NCBI GenBank assembly: GCA_964352675.1
Contig: CAYGSN010000033.1
Coordinates: forward strand, 1 to 21,141
From: CAYGSN01 sp964352675
GTDB taxonomy: Bacteria > Pseudomonadota > Alphaproteobacteria > Micavibrionales > Micavibrionaceae
Length of the DNA: 21,141 nt
Direction: 5' to 3'
Shown: positions 7,884-15,394 of the stretch, piece after piece
How positions within the stretch are numbered: the stretch's first letter is position 1
Layout: each line of letters starts with the position of its first letter
The notes under the pieces: model-generated
The model's input: only the letters and a program-made list of their open reading frames with translations
Database searches by the model: none
Told to the model about the DNA's origin: nothing
Translations under genes and position numbers: made by a program

Positions 7884-8978
7884 TTGCATGAAAAGTCTTT
7901 TCTGCCCTTATATATGCTCATGTTTATGCGCCTGTTTTTATCGAGCCTGCTTTTCTGCCTGTGCATGCAAACAGCGGCGGCGCAGGACGCCCCGATCCCA
8001 CCGCAGCCGGACCTGACACAAAAAGTATCCCGCCGGATCGCAGAAGCGGAAGATAAAAACTATCTGAGCTTTTCCTATGAAAACGACCTGATCGGCGGCA
8101 ACGGCACAGATCAGTTTTACACCAGCGGCCTGCGCGCAACCTACTTCAACGTGAACGCGGATGTTCCTGATGTAATTGATGATCTGGCAGATCACATCCC
8201 GACTTTTGATATCAACGACACCACCAGCACGTTTTTCACGCTAGGGCAAAATATCTATACCCCCGAAGACATCGAGATTGCGGCGGCGCAAAGTAACGAC
8301 CGCCCCTGGGCAGCCTTTCTGTACGGCTCTGTCGGGCTGGCCACGCTGGAGTCCAACCATATCGATGAGCTGGAGGTCACATTCGGCATTGTCGGACCGG
8401 AAGCGCTGGGCGAGCAGACGCAGAAATTCGTGCACAGCCATATCACGGGCTCCACCACGCCCGAAGGCTGGGGCAACCAACTGGAATTCGAGCTGGGGCT
8501 GATCTTGTCCTGGCAACGGCGCTGGCCCAATTTCTGGTTTCAGGATTTTGGCGATTTCCGCCTGCGCGCTGCGCCCAATGTGAATGTCTCCCTGGGCAAC
8601 ATATACACCTATGCGGGCACCGGGCTGGGACTTAGCTTCGGGCCCTACCAAGGATATCTGCAGGATACGCCGCCGCGCGTGCGCCCCGCCATGCCCGGCA
8701 GCGGCTATTTCGAAACACCGGATCAGGGGTGGAGCTGGTACCTCTTCGCCGGTGTGGACGGCCGCGTTGTCGGACGCAATATTTTCCTGGACGGCAATAC
8801 GTTTTCCGATGGCCCCAGCATTGACAAGGAATATCTGGTTGGCGACGCGACGGCAGGACTCGCCCTCACACTGGGTGATTATCGCCTGTCCTATTCCTTT
8901 AACCTGCGCTCCAAAGAATTCAAAGGCCAGGACGGCGAAGCGACTTTTGGCTCTCTCACTCTCTCCACAAGGTTTTAA
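7884..8978 (+). CDS. lpxR: LpxR-family (DUF2219) outer-membrane lipid A deacylase
   Basis: A 364-residue outer-membrane beta-barrel enzyme; characterised LpxR removes the 3'-acyloxyacyl chain of lipid A. A signal peptide ends AAAQD (cleavage near residue 33). Catalytic-region motifs are SYENDLIGGNGTDQFYTSGL (residues 64-83; N67/D68 and the TD pair) and GEQTQKFVHSHITGS (176-190; H184 or H186) followed by EGWGNQL. Alternating hydrophobic strands continue to a C-terminal Phe (STRF), the barrel assembly signal. The start is uncertain: ATGs at 7884, 7914, 7920 and 7926 are in frame, none with a good ribosome-binding site, and a start at 7926 (MRLFLSS) gives the most typical signal peptide. Deacylase activity is inferred from the family. 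Confidence 0.85.
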   Translation: MHEKSFLPLYMLMFMRLFLSSLLFCLCMQTAAAQDAPIPPQPDLTQKVSRRIAEAEDKNYLSFSYENDLIGGNGTDQFYTSGLRATYFNVNADVPDVIDDLADHIPTFDINDTTSTFFTLGQNIYTPEDIEIAAAQSNDRPWAAFLYGSVGLATLESNHIDELEVTFGIVGPEALGEQTQKFVHSHITGSTTPEGWGNQLEFELGLILSWQRRWPNFWFQDFGDFRLRAAPNVNVSLGNIYTYAGTGLGLSFGPYQGYLQDTPPRVRPAMPGSGYFETPDQGWSWYLFAGVDGRVVGRNIFLDGNTFSDGPSIDKEYLVGDATAGLALTLGDYRLSYSFNLRSKEFKGQDGEATFGSLTLSTRF

Positions 8979-8997
8979 GCACAAAAAATATTTCCTC

Positions 8998-9040
8998 TTG
9001 CTTTTACTGCGAATCTAAATAATAATGAAAATCATTCGCA
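8998..9040 (+). promoter_or_regulatory. Fur-box-like operator over a plausible promoter
   Basis: AATAATGAAAATCATTCGC (9021-9039) matches 15 of 19 positions of the classical Fur box GATAATGATAATCATTATC. It is nested in a 7-bp inverted repeat TGCGAAT (9008-9014) / ATTCGCA (9034-9040). TTGCTT (8998-9003), 17 bp, and AATAAT (9021-9026, five of six to a -10) place a plus-strand promoter under the box, with a start near 9033. No gene starts for 150 bp downstream; a short non-coding segment and a terminator follow. Confidence 0.5.
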
Positions 9041-9128
9041 ATAAACAATCTTGTTGCAAAAAGTTTTCACGTGAATGTAAACGGAAAGCCCCGACCGCGC
9101 CCCCTCAAACGCGGCGGGGTTTTCTCTT
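9033..9128 (+). ncRNA. Candidate iron-regulated small RNA
   Basis: From the predicted start near 9033 to the terminator T-tract is about 95 nt with no ORF. The RNA would have a 5' hairpin GCAAUAA (9038-9044) / UUGUUGC (9051-9057), a loosely structured A/U-rich middle (about 9058-9086, containing the palindrome TTCACGTGAA), and a terminator stem whose 10-nt loop is CCCCCUCAAA. This architecture (Fur box, short RNA, C-rich unpaired patch, intrinsic terminator) resembles iron-sparing sRNAs such as RyhB, PrrF and FsrA in design, not in sequence. The alternative is that this is only the lpxR 3' untranslated region and terminator. No homology search was possible. Confidence 0.4.
9085..9123 (+). terminator. 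Intrinsic terminator downstream of lpxR / candidate sRNA
   Basis: Stem CCCCG-A-CCGCG (9089-9099) pairs with CGCGGCGGGG (9110-9119) with one bulged A, extended by AAA / TTT; the loop is CCCCCTCAAA. TTTTCTCTTTC follows on the plus strand. The minus-strand T-tract is only three bases, so it serves plus-strand transcripts. Confidence 0.8.
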
Positions 9129-9193
9129 TCCTGCCCCTTAATTTTCCACCATGGGCGGATGACAATGTCGCATATAGCCTGTAGTATGGAATC

Positions 9194-9508
9194 ATGAAAT
9201 ACGATCTTCTCCATATTCAAGGAAAACCCTATGTCCTTGTCCCCTTACACGACTACCGCGCTATGACAGGCGAACAGGGTGTAAACAATCTACCGAATGA
9301 TGTGCTTGATCGTCTAACGGCGCGGCAGGAAAGTCCGGTTAAAATTCTTCGCAAACATCGCGGCATGACCCAAAAGGAACTGGCGGATCGCGCCGGGATT
9401 TCACGCCCCTACCTTACCGAAATTGAAACCGGGAAAAAAGATGGCTCCGTGCGCGCTATCAAGGCACTGGCCGAAGCGCTTGAGGTACAGACGGGCCTAC
9501 TCACCTAA
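9194..9508 (+). CDS. Xre-family helix-turn-helix protein with antitoxin-like N-terminus
   Basis: A 104-residue protein. Residues about 48-101 form a Cro/C1-type HTH (ILRKHRGMTQKELADRAGIS, then PYLTEIETGKKDGSVRAIKA). The first 25 residues (HIQGKPYVLVPLHDYRAM) resemble the short strand-strand-helix start of Phd/YefM-type antitoxins, a combination seen in a known group of small Xre proteins. It would bind DNA as a dimer. No toxin ORF lies next to it: upstream is the terminator region, and downstream is the convergent carbon-nitrogen hydrolase, whose stop overlaps its last 12 bases. GGA lies about 6 bases before the ATG. Orphan antitoxin or plain regulator cannot be told apart here. Confidence 0.82.
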   Translation: MKYDLLHIQGKPYVLVPLHDYRAMTGEQGVNNLPNDVLDRLTARQESPVKILRKHRGMTQKELADRAGISRPYLTEIETGKKDGSVRAIKALAEALEVQTGLLT

Positions 9509-10327
9509 AAGCGTATAATCCCTGTCATGTTTTAACGCCGGGATCGCCTGACGCGCTTTCTTTACATCCCCAAGATTTAACTCCGCCAGAATAATTCCTG
9601 GCGCAGTCTCTGCATGCGCCAAAACCTCGCCCCATGGGCCGACAATCATGGAATGGCCGTATGTCTTGCGCGCACCATCATGATCGCCGCTTTGCGCCGG
9701 GGCCAGGACAAAACTCCCGGTCTCGATGGCCCGCGCCCGCAACAGGACCTCCCAATGCGCCTGCCCCGTCGACACGGTAAAGGCTGCCGGAATACTCAAG
9801 ACCTGTGCCCGCGCCTTGGCCAGATCACGGTAAAGATAAGGAAAGCGCAGATCGTAACACACGCTCATCCCCAGCCGCACACCGCCCATATCGGCTATGA
9901 CCGCCTTGTCTCCGTGAACATATAATGCCGTTTCGCGGTGGCTTTCCCCATTCGGAAGATCGACATCGAACAGATGGATTTTATCATAGCGCGCCGCCGC
10001 CCGGCCGGCCGGATCAAACAGATAGGACCGGTTCGCGATTTTATGACCGGAGAGCTTCACGCACATTGATCCGATCAGAAGATGCACGCCAAGCTCCTGC
10101 GCCAGCGCTCCAAAAAACGGCAGCCCCGGATGCTCTTCCTCGCTGTACATCACATCAAATTTTTCCGCGCGGTTGGATATCACCTGGTCGGTGACTTCCG
10201 GCGTGGCAATCAGCTGCGCGCCGCGTCCTGCCGCCTCACGGATAAAAGCACCGGCCTGCTTCAGGTTGTCCTGAACATCCGGACCGCTATTGAGCTGCAC
10301 GCATGCTGCTGTAAGTATTTCAGGCAT
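9497..10327 (-). CDS. Carbon-nitrogen hydrolase (Nit/omega-amidase-like)
   Basis: A 276-residue nitrilase-superfamily amidase. The catalytic triad is visible as E44 (ATPEVTDQ), K116 (YDKIHLFDVD) and C157 (VCYDLRFPYLYRD). The HLFDVDLPNGE and CYDLRFP signatures are those of the Nit1/Nit2 branch, where characterised members hydrolyse deaminated glutathione or alpha-keto-glutaramate; the exact substrate is inferred, not shown. The ATG at 10327 is chosen over an upstream in-frame start because it begins at the conserved MPEILTAACVQL and overlaps the end of grxC by 8 bases (ATGCCTGA), a translational-coupling arrangement. Pairing with a glutaredoxin gene agrees with glutathione metabolism. It converges on the Xre gene. 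Confidence 0.88.
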   Translation of the reverse strand: MPEILTAACVQLNSGPDVQDNLKQAGAFIREAAGRGAQLIATPEVTDQVISNRAEKFDVMYSEEEHPGLPFFGALAQELGVHLLIGSMCVKLSGHKIANRSYLFDPAGRAAARYDKIHLFDVDLPNGESHRETALYVHGDKAVIADMGGVRLGMSVCYDLRFPYLYRDLAKARAQVLSIPAAFTVSTGQAHWEVLLRARAIETGSFVLAPAQSGDHDGARKTYGHSMIVGPWGEVLAHAETAPGIILAELNLGDVKKARQAIPALKHDRDYTLLGE

Positions 10328-10577
10328 TGAGCAGCGGGTCCAGTTTGCCCTGCTCATCCAGCGCATGAATGTTATCGCACCCGCCGATCAGTTTATCGTC
10401 AATGAAAATCTGCGGTACGGATTTCGGGCCGCCGGTGCGCTTAACCATTTTCGCGCGCGCTGCTTCGTCACCAGTAATGTCATAGCCAGTATAATCCACG
10501 CCCTTGGAGTCCAATAACCCCAAAGCCCGGCGGCAATACGGGCAGGTCGTCCAGTAATAAATCTCAACTTTAGCCAT
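10320..10577 (-). CDS. grxC: Glutaredoxin 3 (GrxC type)
   Basis: An 85-residue dithiol glutaredoxin that reduces disulfides using glutathione in the cytosol. The active site is C12-P-Y-C15 (TTCPYCRRA); the GSH-binding cis-proline is in SVPQIFID, and GGCDNIHAL is the C-terminal GGxDD-like glutathione site with an extra Cys. Length is normal. AAAGGA lies 9 bases before the ATG. Its stop overlaps the start of the carbon-nitrogen hydrolase gene by 8 bases. It is divergent from the monooxygenase gene, with 72 bp between them. Confidence 0.93.
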   Translation of the reverse strand: MAKVEIYYWTTCPYCRRALGLLDSKGVDYTGYDITGDEAARAKMVKRTGGPKSVPQIFIDDKLIGGCDNIHALDEQGKLDPLLNA

Positions 10578-10649
10578 AGACTTGAATCCTTTCTTATAGA
10601 AGCCTAGTGTATCTTCTCAATGACCTAGTGCAAAGCCTGTGTAAGACAA

Positions 10650-11873
10650 ATGATGAAACAGACGGATATCCTGATTATCGGCGGCGGCGTTGCCGGATTG
10701 ACTCTCGCTATATTGCTGGGGCGCGAAGGCGTGGATGTGACGCTTGTGGATAACGCCCCGCCTCCGCCGGTGAGCGCCATTAAGCCATCCGGCCGCACGG
10801 TCGCACTACTGGAAAGCTCGTTGAATGTGCTCCGCGCCACAGATATCTGGGATGCGATCACCTCTTATGCCGCGCCGCTGAAAACCATGCGCCTGATTGA
10901 CGACAGCGGACAAGGCCCAGAGCGCACCCGCGCTGATTTCAACGCCGCCGACCTCGGGCAGGATCAATACGGCTATAACATCCCCAACGGCATACTGCGC
11001 GCGGCCCTGCATGAACAGGCCAAAACCGTCAAATCCCTCAGGTTGCTTGCGCCACAAACCCTGCAATACTACAGCACCGCTCCCGGTGGCGTCACAGCAC
11101 ATCTTGGGGAGGGGATGGAGCTACAAGCGCGGCTGATCGTCGGCACAGACGGCCGCGAATCTGCCGTGCGCAAAATCGCCGGGATCAAAGCGCGCAAAAC
11201 GCCCTATAATCAAACCGCCATCACTTTCCTGATCAACCATTCCCGCAGTCATGAAAACATTGCCACGGAATTCCACCGGCCGGCCGGACCTCTGGCGCTG
11301 GTTCCACTGCCCGGCAACCAATCCAGCGTGGTCTGGGTTGAAACACCCGAACGCGCCGAAGAGCTGATCCGCCTGAAGAAAAGCGAATTTGAATCCCTGT
11401 TCCGCAAGGAAATTCACGACATATTAGGCGGGGTAACGCTGGAAACCGGTCTGGAGAGCTGGCCGCTCTGCGCCATCTCGGCCCGCAGGCTGAGCGCACC
11501 GCGCACCGCGCTGGCCGCCGAAGCATGTCATGTCATGTCGCCAATCACCGCGCAGGGGTTGAATTTGAGCCTGCGTGATGTGGCCGCACTGGCCGAAATC
11601 ACCATGGATGCGCTGCGTCTCGGTCTTGATCCTGGCACTCCGGACATATTAAACCGCTATGAGAAACGCAGGCGGCTGGATATCAAAACCCGCATTCACG
11701 GCGTTGACGGCATGAACCGCATGGTGAACACAAATTTTGAACCCCTCAAAGCATTACGCAGAGCTGGATTAAAAACTGTTGATTCCATCCCGCCGCTCAA
11801 AACCATGGCTATGCGCATCGGTCTGGCGCCGGAGATCGATCTGGGGCGGCTGGCCAGAGGTGAGGCGCTTTAG
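10650..11873 (+). CDS. UbiH/UbiF/COQ6-family FAD-dependent monooxygenase
   Basis: A 407-residue class A flavoprotein hydroxylase, most likely acting on a ring position of a ubiquinone precursor. Motifs in order: the FAD-binding GGGVAG (residues 11-16) within ILIIGGGVAGLTLA; the GTDGRESAVR DG motif (165-174); and the second FAD motif EACHVMSPITAQGLNLSL (291-308), where the canonical GDAAH is replaced by AEACH. The AQGLNLSLRD form is common in alphaproteobacterial UbiH relatives. Which ring carbon it hydroxylates (UbiH, UbiF, UbiI, UbiL or UbiM role) cannot be read from the sequence. The ribosome-binding site is weak; an ATG-ATG pair opens the gene. It lies in opposite orientation between comF and grxC. 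Confidence 0.86.
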   Translation: MMKQTDILIIGGGVAGLTLAILLGREGVDVTLVDNAPPPPVSAIKPSGRTVALLESSLNVLRATDIWDAITSYAAPLKTMRLIDDSGQGPERTRADFNAADLGQDQYGYNIPNGILRAALHEQAKTVKSLRLLAPQTLQYYSTAPGGVTAHLGEGMELQARLIVGTDGRESAVRKIAGIKARKTPYNQTAITFLINHSRSHENIATEFHRPAGPLALVPLPGNQSSVVWVETPERAEELIRLKKSEFESLFRKEIHDILGGVTLETGLESWPLCAISARRLSAPRTALAAEACHVMSPITAQGLNLSLRDVAALAEITMDALRLGLDPGTPDILNRYEKRRRLDIKTRIHGVDGMNRMVNTNFEPLKALRRAGLKTVDSIPPLKTMAMRIGLAPEIDLGRLARGEAL

Positions 11874-11894
11874 ATAATACTAATAAAGAACAGT

Positions 11895-12686
11895 CTAATC
11901 AAAATTGGGCCTTACAACCCTGGCCAAAGTGAGCACATCGACATGCGCCGCCCCGGCCTGCAGCAAAGCCTTTGTACATTCCTGCACCGTTGCGCCGGTG
12001 GTCAGCACATCATCCACCAACACAATCGACATCCCCTGAATTCGTGTTTTATACCTCTGTGGTACAACAAAGGCCTTGCGGACGTTTTTGTAGCGCTCTT
12101 TAGCCTTTAAATGACCCTGGCTAGGGGTGGCGCGGATACGCTCCAACCCCTCGACCAGAACAGGTAAGCTTGTTGCCCGCCCGATTTCCCGCGCCAGCAA
12201 GGCTGCCTGATTATAGCGCCTGCGTACCAGCCGCCAGCGATGTAGCGGCACGGGAACAAGCATATCAGCCTGCTCTAAAATCTCCTTGCCTGCCCGAAGC
12301 AACCACGGCCGGAACGCTTTTGCTGCATAGGTTTTATCCGCATGTTTAAATCCCAGAATCATGTCCCGGCTATGCTCGTTATATTTCAGGGCCGCCCGCG
12401 CACTCCTATAGGATGGGGGAAATACAAGACAGGACGGACACTCCGCCTGCCCGTCATCCTCCACCACAAAATCGAAAGGAAACCCGCAGCGTCCGCAAAA
12501 CGGTCTGGCAATAAAATCCAGCCGGCTCCAGGCTTGACCGGAAATCATGCCCTGTGCATCGACAATATCTCCTGTCACCACGCAGCGCGGCGGCAAGATG
12601 GCGTCAACCGCCTGCATCAGGCTGCCGCCGATCTGCGCTTTTATCCGAGGTAAAGACACTGTCATAGGCATACTATGCCTAATCAT
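11895..12686 (-). CDS. comF: ComF-family phosphoribosyltransferase-like protein
   Basis: A 263-residue ComF/GntX-type protein. The N-terminal part carries a zinc-ribbon-like set of cysteines: LPPRCVVTG, PFCGRCG and ECPSC. The C-terminal PRTase domain has LVPVPLHRWRLVRRRYNQA and the PRPP-binding loop VLVDDVLTTGAT. In naturally competent bacteria ComF supports uptake or handling of single-stranded DNA; in most proteobacteria the role is unproven. The ATG at 12686 is preferred over the TTG at 12701 because AAGGA lies 6 bases before it. It is divergent from the large methyltransferase gene (59 bp) and converges on the monooxygenase gene with a 21-bp gap. Confidence 0.9.
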   Translation of the reverse strand: MIRHSMPMTVSLPRIKAQIGGSLMQAVDAILPPRCVVTGDIVDAQGMISGQAWSRLDFIARPFCGRCGFPFDFVVEDDGQAECPSCLVFPPSYRSARAALKYNEHSRDMILGFKHADKTYAAKAFRPWLLRAGKEILEQADMLVPVPLHRWRLVRRRYNQAALLAREIGRATSLPVLVEGLERIRATPSQGHLKAKERYKNVRKAFVVPQRYKTRIQGMSIVLVDDVLTTGATVQECTKALLQAGAAHVDVLTLARVVRPNFD

Positions 12687-12745
12687 TTGAAATCCTTGCA
12701 AGCTTTCTTGTATGATCGGCGCTGGATTTAAGTTATAAGCGAAAT

Positions 12746-15394
12746 ATGAGCGCAGAAAGACAAACAGTGGCCACAGCGCAGGACGATACCGTACAAAATT
12801 ATCTGGAGGAACGCGATGCGCTGCTTAGAAAGCTGGACCGCGAGACCACTCATGCGGCCTGGTTTACCCTCTCCCACCTGCTCTTGGATGATGGGGCGCA
12901 TGTGGTACATATGGGCTGCGGCGATGGTGCCATGACCTATGCAATGGCTGCGATGAACCCGGATTTGCGCTTTACCGGTATGGACAAGAGCAAGCGCGAG
13001 ATCAACAAGGCCAAAGAGCAATACGAACTACATAACCTTGATTTCAAAATCGGCGACGTGGCCAGCGATATCTTTGATGAAGAATCTCTTGATGCTATCA
13101 TCAACTCTTACGTGCTGCACGAGGTTTACTCCGCCTCTCGTTATAATGAGAGGATTGTTAGCGACACACTGGCCAAACATTTCCGCGCTCTGAAAAAGGA
13201 CGGGGTGATGTTCATGCAGGATTATGCACGCCCGCCGCCGGGAGAATATGTCCTGATGGAAATGCCCGATACACCCGGCACGGGCGAGAAGCTCTCGGAC
13301 CTCTCCGAGCCGGATTTGCTACTGTGGTATTCTGAACATGCAAGACCGCGCCAGGATCCAGGATGCGGTGGATTTTTTCTGGAAGAGTTGCCCGAACGCA
13401 TCCCCGGAACCCGCCTGTTCCGCCTGCCCTTTAAATGGGCCTATGAATTCATAATGCGCAAGGATGACCGGGCACACTGGGAAAAAGAGCTGCCCTTCGA
13501 ATACACCTTCTTCACACCACGTGATTTCCTGCGCGAACTGAAGGCATTAGGCGCCCGTGTTCTTTATTCCGCCCCTCACTGGGATGAAGAGATTATCGAG
13601 AAACGTTTTGAAGGCCGCTTCCGCCTGTATGACGATGATAACAACCGCCTCAGCCCGCCTCCAACCTCCTATATCGCCGTGGCCTATAAAATGGCAGAGC
13701 GCAAAAGCCTAAATATCGCCGAACGCCGTCCAGCCCAGAGCGAAGAGGACAGCCCCCTAAAAATCGAGGCCATGCGCGATGACAAAACCGGGCGCATTGT
13801 TGATGTGGTTTCCCGCAAAGATGAATTCAGCGAGATTATCCCCTACCGCATTGATGAGAAGGGCCGCCTGAAAATCTACCTCAATGACGGGGTGGTGCGT
13901 TCGATTACCAATGCCGTGGCACGCAGCGGGCACAATATTGATGAGCGGCGCTGGTCCGGCCATATGATCGAGCCCGTTTGCGTCGACAGTGAAGCGCTTG
14001 CAGAGATTGAAGAAAATCTGGACGTAAAAAACACAACCCTGTTCGCGCGTGACTATCTGGGGCTAAAGCCCGCTACAGACGAGCGCCTCCTCCACGGGCC
14101 GGATTATTATCCGGCGCCCGCTTATATCGATGAGAATATCCACACCTATTACCTCCGTGTCGCCCCTCCGAGTGGTGCAATCAAACCTAAAATCAGACCA
14201 AAGGAAGAAGGTGGATTTGTTGCCCACGGCCAAACTCGTGAGTTCGACGCGCAGCAGGTCCTGAATTCCATCAGCGTCGGCATGATCCCAAATGCGCGGC
14301 TGGAACTACAAATCTTGGCCCTGTTTGAAAAGCTGGGCATCCGCGCCGAAAACTGGACCGCTAAACATATCAGCCTGCAAGAGCGCAAAATCCTGACCGA
14401 AAAACGTGATGTTCTAGGCATACTTGCGAATTATGGCCTTGAAGGAAAACGCTTCCGGAACATCAAGGGCACAAGCGGCGATTTGCGCCCGGTCCATTCT
14501 ATTTTCGTGGAAGAAGGATACTCCAAGGGAGGAGTAACGGGCCTAAGCGCCAATACTGTGGATTTCATCGTGCATGACGGACAAACGGTCAATACGGCTG
14601 TCGTTCTGCCGCTGACCAAGAGTTTAAAAGGCGATATCCACGCCGGGTTTATCATCCAGCATATGCCGGTTCTCCAGCGCCGTGAGGGCAAAAGCGCAAT
14701 GATCTCTGCGCCCACCTTCAACCTGCCGCCGCATGTCAAAACCACCCGTCAGGCACGCGAGTATATAGCCGAGCAGTTTGGCGTGGTTTACGATCTGGTG
14801 ATCAAGGTCGGGGAGCCGTATTTCGCGCATATAGGCATGACACCGCACAGGATATTCCCTTTCGCCGTGACCATACCGCCGGACAGCCCCGATCCGCCGG
14901 ACAGCCATTTTCTGCCGTTCTATCAGATGATGTTACTGCGCAAATCCATCGCCAAGGATACGCATTTTATGATCGTACTGGCCCGTGCCTACCGCTTCCT
15001 GAACGATGCGCTGAAGCTGGATGCGAAAATCAAATCCAATGCTATCCTGAAAGAGCGCTTTGAGAATGCCAAACCGCAATGGAGCTTTCCGATCAGCTAT
15101 CATCAGGCACCCAGCCTGCTGCAAATGAGCGATGAACAAAAACGCCTGATTGATGAGCGCAAATTCCAGCTCAACCTGCAAAACAGGAAGATGGACTTTA
15201 CCAACCCGGCCGGGCAACCTTTCCGCCCACCGCCACCCGATATCACGAAAATCTCTCCCATGGTGGTTAAAAGCAAGAATCTGGACGATATCGCACCGGA
15301 TATGCTCAAGGATTTTGAGAAGGAGTTTGAAGAGTTTGTTGAAACCCTCGCACCCGATAAACCGGATGATGAACCCAAACCGGAAAAATGGTAA
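12746..15394 (+). CDS. 882-residue protein: N-terminal SAM methyltransferase domain fused to a long uncharacterised region
   Basis: Residues about 35-165 are a class I SAM methyltransferase fold: motif I VVHMGCGDGA (53-62), acidic motif II TGMDKSKRE (77-85), KIGDVASD (101-108) and SYVLHEVY (121-128). Residues 190-315 extend this domain with FFTPRDFLREL. Residues about 345-475 look like a Nudix-type fold without a Nudix box: GRLKIYLNDGVVRSI (373-387), then LFARDYLGLKPATDERLLHG and YYPAPAYIDENIHTYYLRV (454-472), which parallels the YYPSPGxxDE strand of ADP-ribose-pyrophosphatase-type Nudix proteins. Residues 475-820 match nothing I know. The tail is proline-rich and acidic (DKPDDEPKPEKW). Its last 7 bases overlap the next gene. 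The methyl acceptor is unknown; the Nudix resemblance is inference. Confidence 0.85.
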   Translation: MSAERQTVATAQDDTVQNYLEERDALLRKLDRETTHAAWFTLSHLLLDDGAHVVHMGCGDGAMTYAMAAMNPDLRFTGMDKSKREINKAKEQYELHNLDFKIGDVASDIFDEESLDAIINSYVLHEVYSASRYNERIVSDTLAKHFRALKKDGVMFMQDYARPPPGEYVLMEMPDTPGTGEKLSDLSEPDLLLWYSEHARPRQDPGCGGFFLEELPERIPGTRLFRLPFKWAYEFIMRKDDRAHWEKELPFEYTFFTPRDFLRELKALGARVLYSAPHWDEEIIEKRFEGRFRLYDDDNNRLSPPPTSYIAVAYKMAERKSLNIAERRPAQSEEDSPLKIEAMRDDKTGRIVDVVSRKDEFSEIIPYRIDEKGRLKIYLNDGVVRSITNAVARSGHNIDERRWSGHMIEPVCVDSEALAEIEENLDVKNTTLFARDYLGLKPATDERLLHGPDYYPAPAYIDENIHTYYLRVAPPSGAIKPKIRPKEEGGFVAHGQTREFDAQQVLNSISVGMIPNARLELQILALFEKLGIRAENWTAKHISLQERKILTEKRDVLGILANYGLEGKRFRNIKGTSGDLRPVHSIFVEEGYSKGGVTGLSANTVDFIVHDGQTVNTAVVLPLTKSLKGDIHAGFIIQHMPVLQRREGKSAMISAPTFNLPPHVKTTRQAREYIAEQFGVVYDLVIKVGEPYFAHIGMTPHRIFPFAVTIPPDSPDPPDSHFLPFYQMMLLRKSIAKDTHFMIVLARAYRFLNDALKLDAKIKSNAILKERFENAKPQWSFPISYHQAPSLLQMSDEQKRLIDERKFQLNLQNRKMDFTNPAGQPFRPPPPDITKISPMVVKSKNLDDIAPDMLKDFEKEFEEFVETLAPDKPDDEPKPEKW

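Noticed and set aside
8241..8984. 247-codon minus-strand ORF over lpxR
   Set aside because: The opposite strand encodes a recognisable signal peptide, catalytic motifs and barrel end; this frame shows no family features.
9032..9220. 62-codon minus-strand ORF covering the Fur-box/terminator region
   Set aside because: It reads through an intrinsic terminator stem, starts inside the Xre gene and has no ribosome-binding site.
9194..9508. Toxin-antitoxin module at the Xre gene
   Set aside because: No companion ORF with a toxin-like sequence exists on either side.
10650..11873. Loss of the canonical GDAAH motif in the UbiH-type monooxygenase as a sign of inactivity
   Set aside because: Variants of this motif with GEAAH or similar plus AQGLNLSLRD are common in alphaproteobacterial members, and the other FAD motifs are intact.
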